A stretch of DNA of 64,000 nt, taken from NCBI GenBank assembly GCA_022497145.1, contig MU385895.1:124001-188000 (forward strand), in the 5' to 3' direction. This document shows positions 35,401 to 46,232 of this stretch, piece by piece. The DNA is from Rostrohypoxylon terebratum (Eukaryota > Ascomycota > Sordariomycetes > Xylariales > Hypoxylaceae). The notes beneath the pieces were generated by a model. That model was given only the letters and a program-made list of their open reading frames with translations, did not search any database and was not told where the DNA came from. The translations under genes and the position numbers were made by a program. Numbering within the stretch: position 1 is the stretch's first letter; each line of letters opens with the position of its first letter.

Positions 35401-36615
35401 GTCCGGACCGGGTGAGTGAATACCAACGAAAGGGATATGAGCCGGGGATGGCTGTAAGGTCCCCAAATCAACCGCAGCGGCCCCAGGCGTATGCGAAACA
35501 TATTGCCTGTTCGATTTGACATGGTCGCTCTGGGCATCGTCGTCACCATTTTGAGACCTATGGGCGGAGCTCGGCCGGCGCTTCTTCGCAGGTTGTTCGT
35601 TATCCTCTCCATCGGATTCGGGTCCTAACATGCCTCCTTCTTCGCTGACGTAGGATTTGCTGAATTTACCTCGGTCGAAGTTGAGCGGTGTTGGCGGCGG
35701 TAACCCATTTTTTGCATTCTCCTCCACTTTCCGTTTATAGTTCAACTCCTTTTTTTGGTCCCTCCTGGCTTGGTCCATGGCCCTTTGGTCGCGACCAATG
35801 ATAACGGCATAGGTAGTCATCTGAAATACACTGTCGGCGAATTCTATTCTGGCAAATGATTCCAATTTCTGGCTAGCGCTGGTTGATGTATGGTCACCAT
35901 TTGTCGTTACAACATCGCTCTCTTGGGTATATGAAGCCTGTAGCGAGACTTCGGAAGGAGCCACAATAGAAGGTCCCGGGTTTTGGAAGAGTGGTGTAGA
36001 AGCTTGGGAGATGTTCATCATGTAAGCATTGGGGTCAACGGTGCCCTGGCCATGCCTTAAGTTGGAGTTTATGGTACGTGATGAATAATCCATGTTCATA
36101 GGCACATGGTCGGTAGTCGCGACGGCTTGGACTTGGTTGCGCGGCCGGGGTCTTGGATGCTGTAATTCAGAGGGGTCAAGCTCCATGGCAAAGTTTTCCG
36201 TGGCTAACCCAAGACTAACAGAAGCTATCTGGGCGGCGGTAGAAGGAATGGAGGCGCCGTTAGTTGGTGGCAGGGCTCCATTAGGAAGATCGGGGACATC
36301 ATCATTATCGCCAATGTTCATTTGGGTGGCGGCGGGAGTGGAAAGAGGAGACACGGTAGGGGGCGAGGGCATAGAATGAACATCGTGAGCGTGAGGGTCT
36401 TCGCGGTAGATGTCTCGGTGATTCAAAATCTGTATTGGCGCATTCGCATCGGTATCGGTATCGGTATTGGTATTGGTAGCAGCAGGCGTGGGATCTCGAT
36501 CGGCTGCGGGCGGCATAGTTGGTATAGCTGGTATAGTTGGTTGCGGAGAATCATGTGGATGTACGTGTGATGGTTGGTGACCTGAATGGGTCGCGGCAAG
36601 GTTGGACGAAGTCAT
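32434..36615 (-). CDS. Fhl1-like FHA/fork-head transcription factor
   Basis: A single open frame of 1393 aa from the ATG at 36615 (MTSSNLAATHSGHQ); upstream in-frame sequence lacks a better start. Order of parts: a Pro/Thr/Asn-rich N-tail with a Thr/Asp/Asn triplet tract; an FHA domain at about 250-475 with FARIEFADSVFQMTTYAVII, GISRQHLKVEFNEKRGVFE and KNGFFCDD, split by a basic insertion of some 100 residues; an acidic patch; two AT-hooks (RRGPGRPPKDG at about 583, KRPVGRPRKNP at about 635); a fork-head DNA-binding domain at about 698-787 (NYGVLIDEAL, LTLKQIYKRIMSKYPWF, GWESSVRHNLIGNEAFKK); then a Gln/Pro-rich tail with a duplicated helical unit and three copies of APPSAGVVDQI. FHA plus fork head is the Fhl1 arrangement; yeast Fhl1 controls ribosomal-protein genes with Ifh1. 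Target genes here are an inference. Confidence 0.92.
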   Translation of the reverse strand: MTSSNLAATHSGHQPSHVHPHDSPQPTIPAIPTMPPAADRDPTPAATNTNTDTDTDANAPIQILNHRDIYREDPHAHDVHSMPSPPTVSPLSTPAATQMNIGDNDDVPDLPNGALPPTNGASIPSTAAQIASVSLGLATENFAMELDPSELQHPRPRPRNQVQAVATTDHVPMNMDYSSRTINSNLRHGQGTVDPNAYMMNISQASTPLFQNPGPSIVAPSEVSLQASYTQESDVVTTNGDHTSTSASQKLESFARIEFADSVFQMTTYAVIIGRDQRAMDQARRDQKKELNYKRKVEENAKNGLPPPTPLNFDRGKFSKSYVSEEGGMLGPESDGEDNEQPAKKRRPSSAHRSQNGDDDAQSDHVKSNRQYVSHTPGAAAVDLGTLQPSPAHIPFVGIHSPGPDIASKTRGISRQHLKVEFNEKRGVFEAVALHKNGFFCDDTHYGLDDPVTLRSGDRLQIKDVEFRFVINGVQPGKTGGEEFHEEETSSKRMSIGGKEMSFDFEHSDHENFRDTSEELSDLENVPTPPAVSDEGEGDREEDREEDQEAAEAQSDDADEPMVDMVESSEIQDIAHPQFMTPEIPKRRGPGRPPKDGIMSKRERRLLKKQMQETSKKTLPQMPLEAQSEKIKRPVGRPRKNPLPEEGEKQEKRKYNKRKPKEEGEEGSDAERRAREKKEKKVRPKSPPLELRKEDFTEEQLQKPTKNYGVLIDEALTNGPPDGLTLKQIYKRIMSKYPWFYFSAETKGWESSVRHNLIGNEAFKKAEGTGLWSRVPGVELDAGKKRKPTSPDRQLGSAHLHSHMPTHQQYYQNGSYMPTSNHGYAHNLPNYMADNKHLQTGYQPHGQSNQPLSTPSSQPLAQQVYSAQAPAPAQLPAGYLSRQPNNPQQSTYSSPYAKPPPPINPPIKSEVAAVSNTQAIPSIPTQQPLTQPSSQYPQHTISNIPNNTIRPALSPEIEKAIAQFRANMLGVILKQTEHAEQIIDSAISRARGLPVHSSVPPTFENMEKTLINAVSNMISEMQAKQQRQATSASPAPAATPTSKPTPAPSAPTPSPAPAGSLEAEIQRRVKNFRDTMVVALKKKTEQAEAIVDLAINRAQGLPNAGPIQGWEEADRLMVKSVTQIIADARRAYSLQSQPVPTTVSQPTPTPQPSQQASRQGPSASPAPAQPFTPTSGTQGNHGAAFNVSNAQSSQATSKPTPPSIARPGVTIQRPTPMGITRPGVSPITRPPVARRDSVVASPSMPGSTIAQPTHNVSSPAPPSAGVVDQITGQRRLHDDALSNSVAATDKPEPVKAPTPVATPNLSAPAPPSAGVVDQIGQKRMHDDSISNSNGGVEHSKIVTPAPPPNVYSPAPPSAGVVDQIAGQKRHLDEGPGSTHSEQPETKKPAISPA
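32509..32842 (-). repeat. Three C-terminal APPSAGVVDQI repeats in the Fhl1-like gene
   Basis: Read on the minus strand, three units of about 45-48 codons each carry the core APPSAGVVDQI followed by (T/A)GQ(K/R)R and an His/Asp/Glu-rich stretch. Cores lie near 32840-32793, 32697-32648 and 32560-32509. DNA-level codon choice differs among copies, so this is not a recent expansion. Confidence 0.85.
33225..33745 (-). repeat. Duplicated helical unit in the Fhl1-like gene
   Basis: Two copies of a roughly 65-residue charged helical unit are separated by a Pro/Ala/Ser-rich linker: FRANMLGVILKQTEHAEQII..AISRARGLP and FRDTMVVALKKKTEQAEAIV..AINRAQGLP. Half of the 34 core positions are identical. Confidence 0.85.
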
Positions 36616-37600
36616 CGCTGTTGAATTGACGACAGCTCCTTCGTCTACGACGTGCCGGAATGTGGAGTTGGTAGCTTTGAAAAAGCGTGAAGGGTGAAAA
36701 TGGAGTAAGGTACTGCCCAGTCCTGCCAGTCGGGAGGGATTGGGAGGGTGACCGCCTTCCCGCAACGTAAAAAAAATACAGCAAATGCCAGTGGCCTGAC
36801 AGTGTCAGAGCGACCCAGGACTGCCAAACTTTCGGAAACTTCCTTGCAAATTGATTCCCCGCTAAGGTCCCTGTAAGCCACTAACCTAGCTAACCTATAA
36901 TAGTAATGGTTCTGTACCTTCTTCAACTTCGGGTAGGGCTTGTTGGCTGTCTATCATTGGTCGACTGGGAAAGCTAATCGACGCTTTAGGTTCCAAGGTT
37001 GTTTAGCTCAATTTAGCTGCCCAGGTCCTGCTTGAATATTAACGCTAAGACCATCTGCATTGAACTTAAGCTGCAACTACCTAGTACTTCTGGGGGCACT
37101 GGAGTCGCAATTACATTCATCCGCGTGGAAATTATACCCAATTTCTTCGTCGCCCCCATCAAAGAGAAACTAGACAATTTCGGTTTCTTGAGGGATGAGA
37201 TATCTAGAGTCATTATGTGACGGCGACTCTTTCGCCAAACCCATCCTTATACTACCATGCCAAACAAGAATTCTCAAAGAGCGTATCAAAATTTAAGAAT
37301 TTTTTTTTACTAAACAGCAAACACAACCAAAGAATAGGTATCTATAGATTTTAGGTGTATTAACGGTATTTATTTGAGGTAGGCAGGTAAGTAGCGACTG
37401 GGATATGAATATGCTATGGCGATTTTGCCCAAGTCTGATCGATGCTTAATTGAAACCCAATGATGTCTCACATAAGAAAACTTATGTCATCATCCTAATA
37501 TGCTATCATAACCCATGATCTCGTATATCAAGTAATATGCGTGTTTGCCCTCCTGCATGAGTATGAATAAAATGACGTAGGAATTCGATTCACTTAATAC
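36616..37600. other. Intergenic, Fhl1-like promoter side
   Basis: Upstream region of the minus-strand Fhl1-like gene and 3' region of the minus-strand molybdate transporter gene. No coding sequence recognised; a T/A run lies at about 37301-37310. Confidence 0.5.
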
Positions 37601-38920
37601 TCAAGTGTGTAACAACGGCGTCCTCTCACTCGACCTATGACCTCGTTTCTTCTCGACCCAATCCGCAAATTTGTACGCCCAGTAGCAAAGCATTCCAGCC
37701 ACAAATCCGATAGCGTCATTTTTGAAAGCCAGGATACCGGCAGTAGTCATCAGCATCACAGTCCATCTTTCTAGTCTCTCCTGGTCAGAAACGTCTCGTT
37801 GTTTTCTGTGCAGGTGTCGAGGCTGATCATCGACGGATGCTTCCCATAAATCCGGAGCACCATAATTCAGACTCTGGCCCACCTTAGCCAGCTCTAAGCC
37901 GGCCGCGATGACCATGATGCCCAGTAGAGTCTTTGGAAACGCCTTCAGCAAGTCCAGTAATGATTCACCGAATAGAATTCCTAGAAGCATTTTAAACAGC
38001 CCTAATAAGATGATGCTAGCACCACTCCGTGCGCCAAACCGATATTGTGCTGCGAGACCCCCGGCTCCGTGGCACACAGGCATGGCGCCGAACCAGCACC
38101 CTAAAAGATTCATAATAGCGACACTGATGCCAAGTTCTGTGACGCTAGGAGTCGGCAGGTCGGGCAAAAGGTCTGCTGCAAGAGCGCTAGCAGCGATGAT
38201 TGAATTCAGCGTTGTAAGAGGTAACTGTGCGATACCCATCCCAATAGCATTTGCGTTCCATTTTGGAATTTCGACATAAGGATGCCAAACACGGAAATGT
38301 GGTAGGTGATGGTGGTGGCTGATAGCGACGGAGATTATAGCGAGTATTAGTCCAACGAGAAAAATGATTAGCGCATACGGGAAGCGAGAGGCCCTCTGGG
38401 TTAAGATGAGCAACAGGAAGGCGGCGAAGGCCCATACAAGATTGTCGAGGGCGAACGTCCAGTGATGAGTGAAAGGTTGTAGTAGAGAACTGCCTGCTGA
38501 AATTATCAAAGAAAGCCCAGCACCAAACTGGATTCCCTTGACAACCGGAATGGGGATTATGCGTGTAACCCAGTGCAATAGACCAGTGACGCTTAATAGC
38601 AGCACGATAATAGCTACCACACTGCCCGCCGCTACTGTTACGCGTTCCGATGCCTTTGAAGCTATGGCTGCCGCCGCGATAGCCTTCATAGGCTGCACTG
38701 GCAAGGGAATACCAAATACGACGCCAGTCGCGAGGTTGTAGAAACCCGAAAAGACGAGCGTTGTTGAAAGCGAAATCGACCCGTTAACAGCAAGCGTGAT
38801 CATCAGCGGGAGAAGAGTGCCTAGATCTCCAAGTGCGCCCGATACCTCGGCAAGCGGGGAGCTTCGCAGAGTTGAGACATTATGGCGATGTAATCGCTTG
38901 ATATTTGAAAGCCAAGCCAT
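37601..38920 (-). CDS. MOT1-type molybdate transporter
   Basis: A single-exon gene of 439 aa. The ATG at 38920 (MAWLSNIKRLHRHNVSTLR) is the only ATG in the N-terminal part of the frame; codons upstream lack an ATG. Two halves each carry the MFS_MOT1 signature: SGALGDLGTLLPLMITLAVN with PLPVQPMKAIAAAAIAS in the first, and NLLGCWFGAMPVCHGAGGLA with QYRFGARSGASIILLGLFKM in the second. About ten hydrophobic segments are visible, and a short basic C-tail (KKRGHRSSERTPLLH) ends in a dileucine-like motif that may direct sorting. The family imports molybdate with high affinity for the molybdenum cofactor of nitrate reductase, xanthine dehydrogenase and sulfite oxidase; it is related to the sulfate permease fold but lacks STAS. 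Location (plasma membrane or vacuole) is uncertain. Confidence 0.92.
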   Translation of the reverse strand: MAWLSNIKRLHRHNVSTLRSSPLAEVSGALGDLGTLLPLMITLAVNGSISLSTTLVFSGFYNLATGVVFGIPLPVQPMKAIAAAAIASKASERVTVAAGSVVAIIVLLLSVTGLLHWVTRIIPIPVVKGIQFGAGLSLIISAGSSLLQPFTHHWTFALDNLVWAFAAFLLLILTQRASRFPYALIIFLVGLILAIISVAISHHHHLPHFRVWHPYVEIPKWNANAIGMGIAQLPLTTLNSIIAASALAADLLPDLPTPSVTELGISVAIMNLLGCWFGAMPVCHGAGGLAAQYRFGARSGASIILLGLFKMLLGILFGESLLDLLKAFPKTLLGIMVIAAGLELAKVGQSLNYGAPDLWEASVDDQPRHLHRKQRDVSDQERLERWTVMLMTTAGILAFKNDAIGFVAGMLCYWAYKFADWVEKKRGHRSSERTPLLHT

Positions 38921-40136
38921 TATACTCCCTGATTTTGGTCTTTCTGTTGCTGTTCTTGTGATAGGTGATGGTGGAACATGACAAGAAAAGGTGACCAAAG
39001 CTATTAATTAGAAGATCGGCGCGACATTGTCATCAGTAATCGGAGGTGTTTCAGCTCCAACTACGTCAGCGAAGAAATTGCCCGCGACTCCGCTCCGCGC
39101 GGGAAACAACTCCTCGGAACTACCCGAGATACCAGATCAAATTACTGGCATTAGCAATGCGTACATGTAAGACTAAGCTTACCTAATTGTGTATAGAATG
39201 CAGAACTTTTGGAAACCTACCTACATATGTAGTATCACGATTATACAACTTTCAAAAGACGGTTGGAAGTTCGAACTAGCAAACCATCCGCAATGAATAA
39301 GTAGTATTGTAGCGTTTCCAAATCAGGAAACCGATCGTGGAATAGGGTTTTGCTAATCAAACCTAGGCGCTAGACATAGTGTCACAGGAAGCCCTACTAA
39401 TTACCTACAAGTCTTGGATTGGGGTAAGCACTTAAACCTTGAAGAATTTAATGTCGAAACAGTTTCTTTAATTAAAGCAACCTCGTTAGATCGGATGGAT
39501 CTCAATTACACATAGACGATGAGATATGATAGGTATGCTCAAATCATTGGCGAATCCTTCTTATAAAAAAATACGGACAATAGTCTAACACAGCTCGCAG
39601 ATACGCAAACGGATCTGATCCTCAGGCTGAGAACAGGGATATATCCGTTTTGAAACCAGGAGATGGTGGACTCAGTCCGAGATCAGCTCCTACGAACCTG
39701 CTATATCCAGAGAGCTAGAGATGCAGGAAGCAACATAGGATGGCTCATTTGTGGACGCACATTTTGATAGCGCACGGAATGTCAGCGACCCGAAACATTA
39801 GGTCCAGCAGCAATGACCTCTTTATGTCTCCCCTGAACCAATATATTCTCACATTAATACGTCTCTGTGTCTTTTCAACATCATCTTTTTTTTTTTGGCA
39901 ATTGAATCTTCTTGAAAATTCAATTTTGCTGACGCCGACCCCAAGAAAGATTTCCAATAGACTCGACAGAGCGTAGTTTCATCTACCGGGTAACTAAGAC
40001 GTTCTAGATTCATGTTCCTTAAGGTTTCCCTTGAGGCCTACGCTAGAGGCTTGAAATAATACCCGCTGTAGTGCTAGTCGCGTAGTCTTGGACTCTACGT
40101 TCAAATAGCGGTTCCGGTGCTGACGTCTAGGTACCA
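38921..40136. other. Intergenic between divergent genes
   Basis: Promoters of the molybdate transporter (-) and the first P450 gene (+) must lie here. No coding sequence recognised; a T10 run at about 39889-39898. Short frames at 39740-39976 are not called. Confidence 0.5.
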
Positions 40137-42206
40137 ATGCCAATGGTTTCCACGATATTTTTGCTGCTAGGTGCAGCTATCTCATATTGTATTTTCAACA
40201 TCGCATCGGGGCTTAGGACTAATATTGCCGCCGCAAAACGATCTGGTCTTCCTTACTATATAATCCGTAAGTAAATCCGCTCAACTTATCTGTTTAGAAT
40301 CTATTACTAGTAGTATTAAATGTCTTGATATAAGATATGCCTTAGAAAAGACTAACAAATACATGTAGCTATTAGTCCATGGAATCGAGTAGGGCAAATA
40401 TTCAATGGAATTTGGGTTCCTGCATACAAACTTCTCCCGCGCAAATTTTGGCAAGACATTGAACCGTGAGAACCCCGATTTCGGTATCATTGATCTCAAC
40501 AGTCTAATATTTTTTACGTTAGTATTCTATACTTGAATTGGCAGTATGAGGCGAATCATAAATTGTTTGCCAAGTTGGGAGACACGTTTCTAATTGTTTC
40601 GCCTGGCATGATTTTATGCTTCACCGAAAATGCAGAGGTATTTCATCAAGTCACTTCGAAGCGGGAGGCGTTCCCAAAACCAACAGAGGCTTATGCACTT
40701 CTTGGGCAATATGGTCAGAACGTGTTAACGTTGGAAGGCGCCGCTTGGCGCATGCACCGTAAGATCACATCTGCTTCTTTCAATGAGAAGAATGCTGCCT
40801 TGGTATTCAAAGAATCAGCCAGTCAGACGGAAGGTCTCATGAACATATGGCTTGGCTCCGACGGATTTGGTAACAAGACGATTAAGACATTAGAGCGGGA
40901 CACAGCATCGCTCACGCTTAACATTATCGCAAACATCGGGTTCGGTCTCAAGATCCTGTGGCCTGGCCAAAAATACCCGGCAGACGCTGATCCTCGATTG
41001 GCCAAGTATGCGACTCAAGAGGCACCCGAAGGTCATACGATGACTTTTGTCAAAGCTTTGGCGCACACCCTAGATTATCTAATATTGCTCCTCATCGCGC
41101 CGAGATGGATTCTCAAGATTATTCCCAGCAAGACCGCAAAACTTGCCGTGGAAGCGGAGAGCAACTTTGTGGGGTATTTGAACGAGTTTTTACAAGATAA
41201 AATTGAAGATGTGAAGAACGGGGATAGTATGGAACAAGGCATGGACATAATGGGTGCGTTGGTCCGTACTAGCTATGGGGAAAGTCCCAAAAAGGCGTCA
41301 CAGATCACACGGCTATCCGACTCGGAAATCATCGGCAACGCTTTTATCAATATTGTGGCCGGTCACGAAACCACAGCCAACATCCTTCATTTTGCTATCA
41401 TCGAGTTAGCCACTAACCCTGCCTCACAGAGGCGACTTCAGCGAGACATAGACAACATTCTAGGGGACGCGGATCCTAGGACTTGGGATTACGATGCAAA
41501 ACTAAACCCTTTGCTTGGGTCAATGGTGGGCGCTTCTATCAATGAGACTCTGCGGCTAGTTCCTCCCGTAGTCGACATACCGAAGAAGATCATTTCGCCG
41601 CAGGGTCAATCTCTCATCATTGAAGGAACACGGTATCCACTTCCACAGAATACGGTCATCGGCTTAGTGGTCGTAGCATCGCAACGCAGTCCTAGGTACT
41701 GGCCCACCAACCCTAGTAAGATAACAGACTCGGAGACCGACTTAGACGATTTCATACCTGAGCGATGGTTCCAGACGGAATCAACCAAAGTCTCGAGTGC
41801 TACTGTCGAGGGTGCGGATACGGAGGACTTTGGCGGCTACGTCGGGTCTGACACTAGCGCCCAGTTGTATCACCCGCCGCGGGGCTCATTTATACCCTTT
41901 TCAGACGGCGCAAGAGCATGCTTGGGCCGACGCATGGCGATTGTGGAGTTGGTGGCGATGCTATCCGTCATCTTCCAAAAATACAGCATCGAGCTTGCTG
42001 TAGATGAGTGGGCGAGCGATGAAAAAGTAGCCGAGATGAGCAAAGACGAAAAGGCGAAATTATACAAGATAGCACAGCAAAAATCGAGGGAAACCGTCAA
42101 ACTCGCGAGTAGTGCAATTACACTGAAACTCCACGAGAATAAGTATGTACCCATTAGATTAGTAAGAAGGGGGGACGAGAGGTTTGTGAATTGGATCGAT
42201 TTATAG
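40137..42206 (+). CDS. Cytochrome P450 monooxygenase, membrane-anchored
   Basis: Exons are 40137-40266, 40369-40465 and 40523-42206, giving 636 aa, long for a P450 because of inserts before the PERF and heme regions. Intron 40267-40368 has GTAAGT..TAG ends; intron 40466-40522 has GTGAGA..TTAG ends. The acceptor at 40522 was chosen because only it joins DIEP to ILYLNWQYEANHKLFAKLGD in frame. The N-terminal hydrophobic segment (MVSTIFLLLGAAISYCIF) anchors it in the ER. Motifs present: the C-helix WRMHRK, the I-helix IVAGHETTANI, the ExxR motif INETLRL, DFIPERWFQ, and the heme loop PFSDGARACLGRRMA with the thiolate Cys at about 542. It needs an NADPH P450 reductase. No biosynthetic partner genes are adjacent, so the substrate is unknown. 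The family matches fungal P450s often labelled CYP3/CYP4-like. Confidence 0.94.
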
Positions 42207-43529
42207 GCAAACATTGACCGAGGAAAGGAGGGGTTCACGGTTTAGCATATAACTTTAGGTATGGTATCCATAGGGATAGGGGACAATCATTGGGAAACAC
42301 TAAAGGCTGCAAAGAGAAAAACTGGGAGCCCTGGGTTTTCCATGATCATACATAGTACAGGAACTGGCAGTGCATATTAGTTGTATAAGCATAAAGGAAT
42401 ATTATTTGAAAAAAATCCCCTTGCCCTTTACTCTGGTCTGCTTGTTGGGAGGTATGCAAGTCACCTCCAGCTATATAGGCCGGTATATAGACTCCCCTAA
42501 AGTTTCCCTATCCAAACACTATAGCCACTATAGCTATTTCCTATTAGCATCATCCGAACTTCTCATATGGAGAGCTAGACCTTTTAGAATGTTATGTTTG
42601 CATGTTAAAATTTTTCTCTCTTTAATAGTGAATTGATGAAAAACATCATGGATTGAAGCTTGATTTATTTTTTCCTCGTCTCCACCTCTCACAACGATTA
42701 AATGGGACGATGACAGCTTGTCGGTGGAAGCGCTGGAGGTGACAACATCCATCGAACACGGTGGACATATGTACCTAGCAGACCTAGCAGACCCCTGTTT
42801 TTTTTCCCACTCTAAAGAGGATGCTTGATACTTTACTGGATGTACCTTCTATAAATTAAATAAGACTCGTGGGTTTGGGCAGACTTGTGGCTTCCGGGCT
42901 GTCCCGGGGTAAGGACGAACCCCAGCACGAACCTTAGGACGACCCCAGCAAAAACAGCAAAAGCCTACCGTCGAGCGGCAAGTGGCAGTTGACCAGCTCG
43001 ACCCTGCGCCCGCACCAGGTACAGCTAGACAAGGCAACAGGTAATAGAGCTAAGCACGCTGCACGTCAACAGCCCCAAATAAGAAAACATAAACAAGCCA
43101 GCTTCCAGCTAGTTTCCCATCGTCCCAGCCTCTTTTTTGATTTTCCCTCCCACCATTACCACAACCAGCGACCAGCGTCCAGCACCCAGCACCCAGCGTC
43201 CAGCACCCGACAACCCGACAGCCCGACAACCCAGCACGAGCACACCATATTACCGCACTACACGCGCGCCCCTCGCTACCCTCGCAACACGGTGCAAATC
43301 GCAAATCAATATCCCAACCATCCATCATTAATCCTCAACCATCAATATATCACAACGCACGACACTTTTTAACCCCCTCCCCCCCCAGTAACATCACGGA
43401 TCACGGACCACGGACCACTTACTGACGAAATCTTTTGAAAATCATCGTATCTTAATCGCCTGTCCTGCGCGACTCCATCAATCCCATCACTTTCCCCTTC
43501 CCCACGTCTGCCACCTTGCTACCTAAGAA
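42207..43529. other. Intergenic with 5' leader of the HeH/SAP-like gene
   Basis: No gene recognised. The second half (about 42990-43529) is C/A-rich with imperfect tandem CAGCACC/CCGACAA repeats (43164-43235) and a C-run near 43376-43387, and is probably promoter and 5' UTR of the next gene. Confidence 0.5.
43164..43235. repeat. Imperfect 7-10 bp C/A-rich tandem repeats
   Basis: Units related to CCAGCACC, CCAGCGTC and CCCGACAA follow one another in the leader of the HeH/SAP-like gene. Confidence 0.7.
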
Positions 43530-44907
43530 ATGTCCGGTGCAAACACTTGGCTGCAGAGGCAGCGTAAGTCAGATCTCGTCGAGATCGCTCAGCAATATGG
43601 CCTAAAGAAGTATGCTCCTTTTGCTAAAATATCCATATCTAACATATCTAAAATGCCATTGGTGCCCAATCTCGTTTTGTCGGGTCATCTCATTGCGCAA
43701 TATAGCAGGAGCCCCGGTGATGTGTGGGTGATGTGTATAACGCCATAGATGATTGATTACATCACCGTCACCGTCTCCGTCTCCGGCTCCGTCTGGAATG
43801 CGGCGGGACGGCGACGATAGACCATTGCCAATAATGCGCTCCGTTCCGAGACAAAGACCACATGGCATGGCTAACACATTGCTTTGTTTCTTTAAATAGT
43901 TTTGAATCCCTCAAGAAGTCTGAGCTTGAGCTTGCCCTCGACGACTACCTCGGCGCGAACGAGCAAGTCTTCTCGCTCGATCCCAAACTCCACTCGTACT
44001 ATCAGAATCGCTACCAAAAGAGAATCGTCTCTCCGGTCAATGACGATGTATCCGAGAGACCCAAGACCGCAAGACGACGAGCGACTAAGGCTGCCGAAGA
44101 AATCGCTCCTGTCGCACCCGTCGAGTAAGTCGCGTCGCGATTTGCGACAGTTGTCAAATGCATCTACTAACATGACTAAACAGCTCTGACGATGAGCCTT
44201 CCAACACCACCACTGCTGTCGCGCGTACTCCTGCGCGCACTCCCAGCCGCGCGCTTTCTCTTGCAAGCCGTATTCCGCTTCCTGCTACGCCCGCGGATGT
44301 CGCAGAGGCCGTCGACCGCTCTACTATCGCTGTAAAGGCACGCGTCGCGACCTTATACAGGGAGTCCGGTATCACCGAAGCTACCCAGGCGACGCGTGAG
44401 AGCTTATCAACCGTTACCTCAGTCCTCTTTGCCATCTCCGCGTTTGAGCTCTACTTCTTGCGTCCTGAGATCCTAGCGGATCGCTACGCGTTTACCATCC
44501 CGGCCATGGCAGTCCTCGGAACGAAGGATTTCCCTGTCTTCGTCCCGGACATGTTCTTGTTGTTGACCTCCTCGTTCTGGTCACCCGCGCTACTCTGGGC
44601 CTTTACCAGTGCAGTCTTGCCTAGCATTGCCGGCTACTTCGTCAACCTCTCAGTTAGCTCCCACCACGGTCGCGTGGGTCGTCGCTCTCACGCGTATGAC
44701 CCTGTTGTCGACCCATTATCCTTCAGCATTGCCAAGGCTTTGATCTCGTACGTTGTTTACCACCAGGGTCTTACCTTTGGTGGTTGGATTGATGAGACTT
44801 CCATCGCGCGCATCAACACCGCCATATACGGCGGCTACAAGGGTATCCTTACTGGTACTGCCATCACTGGCATTCTGAGCATCTATGACGCGGTGCTCAA
44901 GAAATAG
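43530..44907 (+). CDS. HeH/SAP-like domain multi-pass membrane protein
   Basis: Exons are 43530-43609, 43900-44124 and 44184-44907 (342 aa). Intron 1 is long for this window (43610-43899, GTATGC..TAG); intron 2 is 44125-44183 (GTAAGT..CAG). Splicing across intron 1 rebuilds one helix-extension-helix fold: WLQRQRKSDLVEIAQQYGLK and then NFESLKKSELELALDDYLGA. This resembles the SAP/HeH domain of chromatin- or membrane-associated proteins such as Src1/Heh. A basic, Thr/Arg/Pro-rich linker (RRRATKAAEE, TPARTPSRALSLAS) follows. The C-terminal half has about three membrane segments (VLFAISAFELYFL, MFLLLTSSFWSPALLWAFTS, AGYFVNLSV) and a conserved-looking end. The domain order suggests a nuclear-envelope or ER protein, by inference. 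I do not recognise a characterised orthologue. Confidence 0.8.
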
Positions 44908-46232
44908 AGAGTCTAAATTCAATCCTTGGCAAATATGAGGATAAGGCATCTTCTACCTTACCCTCACTCTCTCTCTCTCTCTATATCCACATCTTCCAAA
45001 ACAGACACATACACGTATTATCTATCGAATGCCGCTCCTACCCGGCTAAGCTATTTTTATCGTTCGGAACCCTCTGGAGTGATGGCGTTGGCGGCGTTCG
45101 TGGCGTACGGGGCCCCTCTTTTTTCGCCTTCTTGATACCAGCCGATTCCCCGGTCATTACTCCTTTTTTTAAGATGATTTTTCGTTATTCCCGACGCCTA
45201 TGGACCTCCTGCCAGAACGCGCGAGAGCCATCCGTTCGGGATCTGGGGAAAGTTTTCGGACGCGTCCCCCATTGATTCGAAGTACATTCTTGAAGTGTTT
45301 TTTATTCCGAGACGCGTAATGACGAGCTTGCTTGTATGAAGTTTACCTGACGTTTGATTACTGCTGTTTTCCCCTGCGGCGGGTCTGGAAATGAACGGGT
45401 CCTCTGTCTCTTTTGATTTTTCCGCCTCCCTAATAATGGGTCTCGATTCGCGGGGACCCCTTGGTGGAGTCGCCCCCCATGTTCTTGTCTATATTGCGGT
45501 CACGTCTTTGCGAAGTGGGAAAAAGGGGAATGGATAATAGGGGTTGGGTGGCTGGTAGTGGGTATTGGCGATACGATCTCTCGTGCGCGGATCGGTTATC
45601 GGGTGGGCCTTTTTCTCTTTCTCTACGTACTCGTTTCCTGGATCTGTCGTCTCCGGGTACGGAACTAGGAATGAGGTTTGGAGAGGTGTACTCAGGTTTG
45701 ACGACGTATTCATACGAGTAGATGAGATCGCGGCATGGATGGCGGAGATGCTGGCTACATTGTTATGATAAGGAATATATTGCAATTCTTACTCGTTAGA
45801 CTCATTGCCTTGAGGTTTTACTGCGTCACGTGTCGATTCGCGTGTAGTCCTTTGTCCGTCAATGTTTTAAAGGACTCTATAGTATTATGACATAAGCAAA
45901 TTATATCAAAGAATTAGTTCCCAACTCCTTCAAGTTCCAATAGTTCACACAATCACGTTGTTGCAATATCATGTCACATGAAGATATAAAGGTACATAAC
46001 TCGAGGTGTAATGCTTTGTATTGCCTAAGCTAAGATATTGTAATTATACAGTAGAACCGCCAATCCTCAAGATCGACTAGGTTCTTCGAAAGGTAGATGT
46101 TTCGTTTGATCTTGGTAAATACCTGACTTACCTACAAACCTACAAACGCGTGTACTTTGCTGGGTTGATATTTACTTGGGGTTCAAGCATGTACTTGCCT
46201 CGAAAAAAGGCGTTCATTGACTAAACGAACCC
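44908..46232. other. Intergenic between convergent genes
   Basis: A (CT)n microsatellite lies at about 44966-44980, just after the HeH/SAP-like gene. The region from 45030 to 45780 has open frames on both strands without similarity. No gene is called. Confidence 0.5.

Noticed and set aside
39260..39290. B-box-like AGTTCGAACT, possible tRNA
   Set aside because: No matching A-box or acceptor/anticodon arms could be folded around it.
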